NCBI GenBank assembly: GCA_964473745.1
Contig: CAYYQE010000029.1
Coordinates: 1 to 12,609 of the forward strand
Direction: 5' to 3'
DNA length: 12,609 bases
From: JABJMC01 sp964473745
Lineage (GTDB): Bacteria; Patescibacteriota; Gracilibacteria; UBA1369; UBA12473
The notes beneath the pieces are model-generated. The model had not been told where the DNA came from. It was given only the letters and a program-made list of their open reading frames with translations, and ran no database searches. Positions within the stretch are counted from its first letter, which is position 1. The number at the start of each line of letters is the position of its first letter. Positions 6,929 to 12,609 of the stretch are shown here, in pieces. A program made the position numbers and the translations under genes.

Positions 6929-8083
6929 TTACGAGCGAATGCGAACACTAGTTGGGTGTTCTTTAAGTTTTTGCAAAACCTTGGCTTCAATCTGGCGAAT
7001 ACGTTCACGCGTTACACCAAACTCTTGTCCAACCTCCTCAAGCGTATGACCAATCCCATCTTTTAAACCAAAACGCATTTCAATAATTTTCCGCTCACGA
7101 GGGGAAAGATACTGAAGCATTTCATGAATATTTTCTTTAACAATATTCCGATTTGTAAGATCAGAAGGAGAAAGTGATTCTTGATCCTCGATGAAATCTC
7201 CCAATTTGCTGTCCTCCTCAGCCCCAACCGGAGCTTCTAAAGACACAATATCCTGAGAAATTTTCATAATATGGCGCACTTTCTTCACTTCCATGGTCAT
7301 TTCCGCGGCTAACTCTTCGATTAACGGCTCCCTTCCCAGTTCCTGCACTAAACGACGTTGCGTATGAGTAAGTTTATTGATCGTTTCCACCATATGAACT
7401 GGAATACGAATCGTCCGCGCTTGATCAGCGATGGCTCGCGTAATTGCTTGCCTGATCCACCACGTTGCATAAGTAGAAAATTTAAACCCACGATCTGGGT
7501 CAAATTTTTCAACTGCCCGGAATAAACCAATATTTCCCTCTTGAATTAAATCAAGGAATGAAAGTCCTCGACCAATATATTTTTTAGCAATACTAACCAC
7601 CAAACGAAGATTTGCTTCGGCTAACTGTTTTTTTGCGGCCTGATCGCCCTTGGCAATCCGACGAGCTAAATCTGCTTCTTCTTTAGCAGTTAACAGATCT
7701 ACTTTTCCAATTTCACACAAATACATACGAATCGAATCATTGGCAATATCACTCAAATCCACCTCTTTACGGGCTTTTTTATCAGCGGCTTCTTTAGTTT
7801 CCTTCTTAGTTTCTTTTTTAGTCTCGGTTACCTTTTTTTTCTTCTTATCCCAAATCAGCTTATCCTTCACATCAATCACATCAATTCCTAAATCCAAGAA
7901 AAGCGTATAAATCTCGTCAAGTAACAAAACATCATTCTCAATATCTGGAATTGCATTCATTAATTCCTGCTGTGTCACAAAACCACGTTCGCGACCCTTC
8001 TTGATCAACTTTTTAACAGCCGGCGGATAATCATCGAGCTTATCGTCCGTGTAGTGAGAAATGAACTTTTTGGTTCGAGCCAT
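6929..8083 (-). CDS. rpoD: Primary RNA polymerase sigma factor (sigma-70/SigA)
   Basis: Housekeeping sigma factor giving RNA polymerase its promoter specificity. I start it at ATG 8083 (384 residues, MARTKKF), because a longer reading to 8227 would add 48 poorly conserved residues overlapping the end of dnaG. Residues 20-72 resemble region 1.1 (VKKLIKKGRERGFVTQQEL to LGIDVIDV). A lysine-rich linker follows (about 80-107), with KKET repeats. Region 1.2 is about 116-143. Regions 2.1-2.4 follow, with ANLRLVVSIAKKY at 157-169, DLIQEGNIGLFRAVEKFD at 178-195 and the -10 helix GFKFSTYATWWIRQAITRAI at 199-218. Region 3 is about 225-300. Region 4.2 has a helix-turn-helix, TLEEVGQEFGVTRERIRQIE, at 347-366. 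There is no large non-conserved insertion as in E. coli, so the form resembles SigA. It sits 4 nt downstream of dnaG with leader CCCTTTAAATTTATG and no Shine-Dalgarno. Confidence 0.97.
   Translation of the reverse strand: MARTKKFISHYTDDKLDDYPPAVKKLIKKGRERGFVTQQELMNAIPDIENDVLLLDEIYTLFLDLGIDVIDVKDKLIWDKKKKKVTETKKETKKETKEAADKKARKEVDLSDIANDSIRMYLCEIGKVDLLTAKEEADLARRIAKGDQAAKKQLAEANLRLVVSIAKKYIGRGLSFLDLIQEGNIGLFRAVEKFDPDRGFKFSTYATWWIRQAITRAIADQARTIRIPVHMVETINKLTHTQRRLVQELGREPLIEELAAEMTMEVKKVRHIMKISQDIVSLEAPVGAEEDSKLGDFIEDQESLSPSDLTNRNIVKENIHEMLQYLSPRERKIIEMRFGLKDGIGHTLEEVGQEFGVTRERIRQIEAKVLQKLKEHPTSVRIRS
7791..7826 (-). repeat. Short 12-bp tandem repeat in the rpoD linker
   Basis: TTAGTTTC recurs at 7794 and 7806, and as TTAGTCTC at 7818, giving a 12-bp period over three units. 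On the coding strand it gives Lys-Lys-Glu-Thr-like tetrapeptides in the lysine-rich linker between sigma regions 1.1 and 1.2. The in-frame period means copy-number change would lengthen or shorten the linker without a frameshift. Confidence 0.6.
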
Positions 8084-8087
8084 AAAT

Positions 8088-9860
8088 TTAAAGGGAAATG
8101 AGCCTGGAGTATTCTTGGAATAGCTTGGCCTCGGTCTCACTGTCGCTGGCTGATTGAGCTTTTTTAATCTGATGCATAAGCTCTTTTGCCCGTTCTTGTT
8201 GCTGATTTTTGAGGAGTTTTTCCCCAACGGCTTTCATTTCTTTCTGAATCATATCCTCAGAAAGATTCGAATTCTTCGTTTCTGCAAACAACATTGTAAC
8301 TTCCCATTTCTTCTGTTCTTTCTCTGATAAATTATTTAAAACAGCGTGAACGTCGACACAAGCCTCGGCATTATACTGAGAACATATGGTTTTGTAAACT
8401 GTTTTTAAAGGTTTTCCAAACACTTTTTCCGGGATCGTCAATACTTCTTTTATAACCTGTTCCGGAAATCTGAGCAATAATCCCACAAAATACTCAGCAT
8501 TTGAAGGTTTTTCGCCAGAAGTTGTAGGAACATTACTCTGATGCCTTCTGCTAACCGCGTAAGGATCTTTTTTGAAAGAATTAAACTCATCGTAAACAAA
8601 AGAAGGGTCTGTTTTTAAGAGAAATCCCAACTGCTTAATAAAATGATCTCGCTCCAAGGACCCTGCTTGTTTAAGTAGTGGAAGAAATGATTGTAAAACC
8701 TCTTTTTTCCCTTCCACGGTCGAACAATCAAACTTCTCACTCACATCCTGCAAATAATAATCCAAATAAAAAGGCGCTTTTAAAACCGCGTCTTCCCATA
8801 ATTTGGGATCCTGCTTAATACATTCATCCGGATCTTTCCCCTCTGGAACTTGAATCACACGCATATTTAACCCATATTCTTGCCCCAATTCCACCGCTCT
8901 TCGCAACGCATCTTGCCCAGCCGCATCAGTATCAAAAGCAAAGGCCACATTTTTAGTAAATCTCTTCAAAAGCTTAACTTGCGCCTCGGTTAGAGCAGTC
9001 CCTGAACTAGCCACAACATTGGTTGTTCCAGCTTGCCGCGAGGCCATTACATCCATATATCCTTCCACAACCACGACTAAATCCTGCTCGCGAATTGATT
9101 GTTTTGCTTTATCAAAACCATAAAGAATATCACTTTTATGATAAATCGGGGATTCCGGTGAATTCAAATATTTAGGTTGTTCCCCTTTTTTCAGGGCTCT
9201 CCCCCCAAAACCAACTACCCGTCCTTTGGCATCCCAGATCGGAAACATCAATCGAAGGCGAAAACGATCATAAACTCGTCCGCCGGAAGTATCTTTTGAA
9301 ATCAATAACCCTGACTCTAGTAAATCCTTTTTTGAACACTTTTTTTGTACAAGATATTCATAGGTCGCCTCAAATGAATCTGGCGACAATCCAACCTGAA
9401 ATTCTTGAATTGTGCTGGCGGTAAATCCTCGATTTTCCAAATATTGAAGTGCTTTTTTGCCTTCTTTAGAAGAACGTAATAAATCCTGATAAAACTTGCT
9501 TGCTTCATCGTTCACAGCATAAAGAACTTCCTTATGATCTTTGGCTACTTTTGAAACAGGCGCAGCCATTTTATAATCAGATAAATCCAAACCAGCTTTA
9601 TCCGCTAAAAACTCAATCGCCCCTTTAAAATCAAGTCCTTCAATTTCTTGAATAAAAGTAAACATATCTCCCCCCTTATTGCAGCCAAAACAATATGCTA
9701 ATTGGCGCTCGGGGCTCACCACAAAGCTAGGAGTTTTTTCATGATGAAAAGGACAACAAGCTTTTAAACTGCGGCCCGCCCTCTTAAGTTGTACATAAGG
9801 GGCCACCACATCTTCGATAGACAACCGATTTTTGATATCAACAACAGGATCTCCTTTCAT
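8088..9860 (-). CDS. dnaG: DNA primase DnaG
   Basis: Makes RNA primers for replication and is recruited by the replicative helicase. From ATG 9860 it has 590 residues, normal for the family; a GTG at 9869 would add three. The N-terminal CHC2 zinc ribbon has Cys36, His39, Cys57 and Cys60 in CPFHHEKTPSF and YCFGCNKGGD. The RNA polymerase core includes YDRFRLRLMFPIWD with GRVVGFGGRAL (197-222) and PKYLNSPESPIYHKS. The TOPRIM fold has EGYMD at 266-270 (Glu266) and the DTD at 310-312 in FAFDTDAAGQ, so the catalytic acids are present. Residues 455-590 form a divergent helical C-terminal domain in the place of the helicase-binding domain. It follows the secreted-protein gene by 36 nt and precedes rpoD by 4 nt. 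CCC at 9874-9876 (complement) lies upstream of the start; GGAG occurs just inside the gene and cannot serve this start. Confidence 0.97.
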   Translation of the reverse strand: MKGDPVVDIKNRLSIEDVVAPYVQLKRAGRSLKACCPFHHEKTPSFVVSPERQLAYCFGCNKGGDMFTFIQEIEGLDFKGAIEFLADKAGLDLSDYKMAAPVSKVAKDHKEVLYAVNDEASKFYQDLLRSSKEGKKALQYLENRGFTASTIQEFQVGLSPDSFEATYEYLVQKKCSKKDLLESGLLISKDTSGGRVYDRFRLRLMFPIWDAKGRVVGFGGRALKKGEQPKYLNSPESPIYHKSDILYGFDKAKQSIREQDLVVVVEGYMDVMASRQAGTTNVVASSGTALTEAQVKLLKRFTKNVAFAFDTDAAGQDALRRAVELGQEYGLNMRVIQVPEGKDPDECIKQDPKLWEDAVLKAPFYLDYYLQDVSEKFDCSTVEGKKEVLQSFLPLLKQAGSLERDHFIKQLGFLLKTDPSFVYDEFNSFKKDPYAVSRRHQSNVPTTSGEKPSNAEYFVGLLLRFPEQVIKEVLTIPEKVFGKPLKTVYKTICSQYNAEACVDVHAVLNNLSEKEQKKWEVTMLFAETKNSNLSEDMIQKEMKAVGEKLLKNQQQERAKELMHQIKKAQSASDSETEAKLFQEYSRLISL

Positions 9861-9896
9861 AAAAATCACTTAAGGGACGTCACTATAACAAAAATT

Positions 9897-10664
9897 CTAA
9901 TCTAATGACAAATAAGTTAATGGGAAGCCTTCTACTCCACAAGCGGCCGTGAACCAAACCGGGTCGCCAACTCCTTTGTTTACTCGAGGCGCCCAAATAA
10001 CGTCCGGCTTAGTCAACTCATGATAAACAGTCCCTGCTATATCTGGACCATAACAGTGATAATCATTATTTAATCGAATCATAAGCTCCACATCATCAGA
10101 ATAATTACGCCTAATATCAGCTCGAACAGAAAGAGTCATAGTATTACCCTCCATAATTCGGATCCCAGATGAACTTGCATCATTCATATAACCGGTTGCC
10201 ATGTATAAAGTGTTGTAAAACTGCAAACCTCCCAAAACCGTACCGGTATCATAATCAATCACGCGAACATCACTAATATCCAAGCCATCAGACTCCATAT
10301 CAAATCCCAAAGCCATAATTGAAATATTTCCATCCTGAGCTGTTACTTTAAAACGATAGATTTCTTTGTCGCCATAAGATGTAATCTCGGCCGGGAAAGA
10401 AGGATCATCAGCCACAATTGGATAACCATTTAAGTAACTCGCCATATCACCGCCGGGCTCGCGGCCAGAATCGCCATCACCAGTTTCGGTAGCAACGGGG
10501 TCGGTTATGGTATAGGTCGTGGCTGCAGTTTCCACTGTCGCATCTGTATCTCCCCCACCACGTCCCATCATACCTAAATAATCTGTTGTTGTGCCTAAAA
10601 CAACAGCCAAAACTAGCACGCCTAAGGCCCCGCTTAAAAGGGCATAATTTCTTTTAATTTTCAT
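9897..10664 (-). CDS. Membrane-anchored extracytoplasmic beta-rich protein, function unknown
   Basis: Unrecognised 255-residue protein. Residues 1-7 are basic and 8-24 form one hydrophobic segment followed by GTTTDYLG. There is no lipobox cysteine, so it is probably a signal anchor or signal peptide rather than a lipoprotein. Residues 33-75 are a Gly/Thr/Asp/Ala-rich low-complexity spacer. Residues about 90-255 look beta-rich: IYRFKVTAQDGNISIMALGFDM, GLDISDVRVID, then NTMTLSVRADIRR and ELMIRLNND. The pattern of FKVTA, a hydrophobic strand, a D.SDVRV strand and TL.V.ADI resembles an immunoglobulin-like or surface-layer-type fold that I associate with secreted CPR proteins, though this is impression only. 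Cys204 and Cys242 are its only cysteines and could form a disulphide outside the membrane. It lies between asnS (16 nt) and dnaG (36 nt) in the leftward operon. CCCC at 10672-10675 (complement) precedes its ATG, with no Shine-Dalgarno. Confidence 0.75.
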   Translation of the reverse strand: MKIKRNYALLSGALGVLVLAVVLGTTTDYLGMMGRGGGDTDATVETAATTYTITDPVATETGDGDSGREPGGDMASYLNGYPIVADDPSFPAEITSYGDKEIYRFKVTAQDGNISIMALGFDMESDGLDISDVRVIDYDTGTVLGGLQFYNTLYMATGYMNDASSSGIRIMEGNTMTLSVRADIRRNYSDDVELMIRLNNDYHCYGPDIAGTVYHELTKPDVIWAPRVNKGVGDPVWFTAACGVEGFPLTYLSLD

Positions 10665-10680
10665 AAATAAAGGGGTTAAA

Positions 10681-11976
10681 TTATGGCCGAAATCGAGTAA
10701 TCATTCTCGGGAAAGGAATTGTCTCACGAATATGCTCTACTCCACACACAAACCGCACCATTCGTTCTAATCCTAGTCCAAAACCACTATGCGGGACTGA
10801 GCCATATTTACGCAAGTCCAAATACCACTGATACTCTGGACCGGCCATCCCCTCTTCATCGATTGCTTTTTTAAGAATTTCATAAGAATCCTCACGTTGA
10901 GAGCCGCCAATTAATTCGCCGGAGCCTTCAGTGCCAATAAGGTCATTATTTAGAACCAATTCCGGATTTTCCGGGTCAACTTTCATGTAGAAAGGCTTGA
11001 TTTCGCGCGGCCATTTATGAATGAAAACTGGCACATCACTATCTTTAGTCAGAGTTACTTCATCGTCATTACCAAGGTCTTCCCCAAATTCAATATCCGA
11101 GCCCTTAGAACGAAGATCCTCGATAGCCTCGGTGTATGTGAGTCGTTTAAAAGGAGCTTTAATTTTCGTTAGGGGCTCAATATCACGCTCTAAAATTTCA
11201 AGCTCTTTTTTACAACGCTCTAAACAACGCTCCACAATAAACACAATCATGTTTTCTTGAATTTCCATATTTTCATCATGCTCAACAAACGCGGCTTCAG
11301 CATCCATCATCCAAAATTCAGTTAAATGCCTTTTGGTTTTACTCTTTTCAGCCCGAAAAGTCGGTCCAAAATCAAATCCTCGTCCCACCGACATAATCGC
11401 GGCCTCCAGATACAACTGACCAGACTGACTCAAATAAACGGTGCCTTCTTCAAAATATTCAATCTCAAATAAAGTCGTGGCCCCTTCACAAGCATTTGGG
11501 GTCAAAATTGGCGTATCAATCTTTACAAAACCATTCTCGTGAAAATAATCATACACCGCGCTAATCACACAATCACGCACGCGTTGGATCGCCCATTGTT
11601 TTTTGGACCGGAGCCACAAATGACGATTATCCAATAAAAAATCTGGACCATGCTCTTTTTTTGCAATTGGATACTCTTCTTCCGGAATATGAACGATTTC
11701 TATACCTGTTACCTGCAATTCAAAAACATCATCCTTTTTGGGATGCTGTGATACTTTTCCCGTGATTTTACAAGAAGTTTCCATGGTCATTTTTTCCGCC
11801 TCAGCCATCACTTCCGCCGAAACATCAGACGAGGAAACAACACCCTGCGTCATCCCACTACCATCACGCAGCTGCAAGAAATAAATCTTGCCACTACCAC
11901 GTTTGTTAAACATCCAGCCACGAATTGTGACCTCTTGGTCAACATGGCTACCGAGGTCTTTTATAAGAACATTCAT
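10681..11976 (-). CDS. asnS: Asparagine--tRNA ligase (AsnRS), archaeal-type
   Basis: Class IIb synthetase that charges tRNA-Asn. At 431 residues it is close to the compact archaeal/bacterial AsnRS size. The N-terminal OB-fold anticodon domain (1-95) has VTIRGWMFNKRGSGKIYFLQLRDGSG. The catalytic domain has motif 1 around FVKIDTPILTP (150-160), then ACEGATTLFEIEYF and VYLSQSGQLYLEAAI (180-194), typical of AsnRS substrate recognition. Motif 2 is FRAEKSKTKRHLTEFWMMDAE (207-227), and motif 3 is GFGLGLERMVRFVCG (398-412), ending in IPFPRM. The SQSGQLYLEA and FRAEKS.T.RHL.EFW features favour AsnRS over AspRS, but the two families are close and a non-discriminating enzyme is not excluded. The start at 11976 follows the glycosyltransferase stop by 9 nt. 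CTCC lies 4 to 7 nt upstream. The presence of this gene suggests direct asparagine charging. Confidence 0.88.
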   Translation of the reverse strand: MNVLIKDLGSHVDQEVTIRGWMFNKRGSGKIYFLQLRDGSGMTQGVVSSSDVSAEVMAEAEKMTMETSCKITGKVSQHPKKDDVFELQVTGIEIVHIPEEEYPIAKKEHGPDFLLDNRHLWLRSKKQWAIQRVRDCVISAVYDYFHENGFVKIDTPILTPNACEGATTLFEIEYFEEGTVYLSQSGQLYLEAAIMSVGRGFDFGPTFRAEKSKTKRHLTEFWMMDAEAAFVEHDENMEIQENMIVFIVERCLERCKKELEILERDIEPLTKIKAPFKRLTYTEAIEDLRSKGSDIEFGEDLGNDDEVTLTKDSDVPVFIHKWPREIKPFYMKVDPENPELVLNNDLIGTEGSGELIGGSQREDSYEILKKAIDEEGMAGPEYQWYLDLRKYGSVPHSGFGLGLERMVRFVCGVEHIRETIPFPRMITRFRP

Positions 11977-11985
11977 AAGGAGTAG

Positions 11986-12609
11986 TTAAGTTTTATGTGA
12001 GCGGCCTTTCATGACCACCAATCCACCCAAAATTACCATAAGACCCAACATCACCGAAAGAGCAATCATTTTTTGCGCAGAACCCAAAAACAAAGCAGTC
12101 CCCCCAAAAATCACCGACACAGCATAAATAAAAAACACAGCCTGACGCTCAGAAAAACCAGCAGTCATAAGACGATGATGGATATGACGCAAATCCCCCT
12201 TAAACGGCGATTGTTTTTGCCACAAACGCCGCCCAATCACCCAAAGGGCATCGAGAATTGGAAAACCCATAATAAGAAGGGCCGTGGCAATCTTTCCTCC
12301 TGAAAAAATCGCTAAAATCGCCAACATAAATCCCAAAAACATGCTCCCTGTATCCCCCATCAAAATCTTAGCGGGAGTAAAGTCAAAAAACCAAAAAGCC
12401 AAGGCCGCTCCTGCCAAAATAATGGCCAGCAACGCCACGTCAGCTTGATCAATATAGTGAAAATCTGGACGAATCGCGAGAATAAACATCACGACCGAAC
12501 CAATGGCGGTCAGCCCACTAACTATCCCGGGAACGCCATCCATCCAATTCAACGTATTCATAAGCAAAATAATCCACAAAATCGTAAACAAATCCGCCAG
12601 CACCGTAAA
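11986..12609 (-). CDS. Polyprenyl-phosphate sugar-1-phosphate transferase (MraY/WecA/TagO family), 5' part missing
   Basis: Integral membrane enzyme family that transfers a UDP-linked sugar phosphate to undecaprenyl phosphate, starting envelope glycan synthesis. The frame is open to the right edge, so the start and the N-terminal DD motif are outside; 207 residues are visible. Landmarks, numbered from the GTG at 12603, are NTLNWMDGVPG at 16-26 (place of the N..N..DG.DGL motif), PAKILMGDTGSMFLGF at 77-92 and the cytoplasmic loop DLRHIHHRLMTAGFSERQA at 137-155, which is typical of WecA/TagO-type rather than MraY members. Six or so hydrophobic helices are apparent. The second Asp of the usual DGLDG motif is Pro here. 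Which sugar is used cannot be read from the fragment. It is the first leftward gene in the window and sits 9 nt before asnS. Confidence 0.9.
   Translation of the reverse strand, partial: FTVLADLFTILWIILLMNTLNWMDGVPGIVSGLTAIGSVVMFILAIRPDFHYIDQADVALLAIILAGAALAFWFFDFTPAKILMGDTGSMFLGFMLAILAIFSGGKIATALLIMGFPILDALWVIGRRLWQKQSPFKGDLRHIHHRLMTAGFSERQAVFFIYAVSVIFGGTALFLGSAQKMIALSVMLGLMVILGGLVVMKGRSHKT

Noticed and set aside
8084..8227. N-terminal extension of the sigma factor reading into the end of dnaG
   Set aside because: The extra 48 residues have no sigma-like pattern and overlap the conserved dnaG frame. MARTKKF at 8083 leads directly into region 1.1 with normal 4-nt operon spacing.
9841..9857. 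GGAG near the dnaG start as a Shine-Dalgarno
   Set aside because: It lies downstream of the ATG within the coding sequence, and no usable start codon in the dnaG frame follows at proper spacing before the conserved N-terminus.
1..12609. Alternative genetic code (UGA as glycine)
   Set aside because: All conserved proteins are full length under the standard code, glycines use GGN codons, and TGA serves as the lgt-like stop in the ATGA overlap.
1..12609. Mobile element, CRISPR array, tRNA, rRNA or riboswitch
   Set aside because: No transposase or integrase, long inverted or direct repeats, spaced repeat array or cloverleaf was seen; gaps are too short for such elements.

Overview
This is a gene-dense, AT-leaning bacterial chromosome segment of core housekeeping genes. 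It has almost no intergenic DNA (largest gap 43 nt), so no gene-free stretch exceeds 300 bases. The standard code fits: every gene reads through to TAA, TAG or TGA with no need for UGA recoding, which argues against Gracilibacteria/Absconditabacteria code 25. Several traits point to a Candidate Phyla Radiation (Patescibacteria) type bacterium, perhaps near Peregrinibacteria: archaeal-style AsnRS, a TrmB-family regulator among housekeeping genes, a degenerate Lgt homologue, a K-rich sigma-70, and a secreted beta-rich protein of a style I associate with CPR genomes. The phylum guess is inference from gene flavour only.

The left half (2-6429) is transcribed rightward. It holds the priA C-terminus (cut by the window edge), trpS, pyrG, a membrane protein with two tandem GspF/PilC N-terminal-like repeats, an Lgt-like membrane protein, a small three-helix membrane protein with a poly-lysine tail, and a TrmB-family regulator. 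Gaps are 43, 16, 18, 4, -4 and 21 nt, so most of this is probably one transcription unit. The three consecutive membrane genes (3034-5622) are the tightest cluster and the least explained part of the window.

The right half (6422-12609) is transcribed leftward. In transcription order it holds a polyprenyl-phosphate sugar-1-phosphate transferase (5' end outside the window), asnS, a membrane-anchored extracytoplasmic protein, dnaG, rpoD and greA, with gaps of 9, 16, 36, 4 and 18 nt. The dnaG-rpoD pair is the core of the classical macromolecular synthesis operon, here without rpsU and followed by greA. The two units converge and overlap by 8 nt at 6422-6429, where a small hairpin with a U-tract on the minus strand is the only terminator-like structure seen.

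The genes serve replication restart and priming (PriA, DnaG), transcription (RpoD, GreA), tRNA charging (TrpRS, AsnRS), CTP supply (PyrG) and envelope biogenesis (Lgt-like, GT4-like, secreted protein). I see no mobile element, CRISPR array, tRNA or rRNA, and no overt new defence or biosynthetic system. The most interesting observations are the Lgt homologue lacking several residues thought essential, the tandem GspF-N membrane protein beside it, and the lack of Shine-Dalgarno sequences at all visible starts, often with a C-rich element upstream instead.
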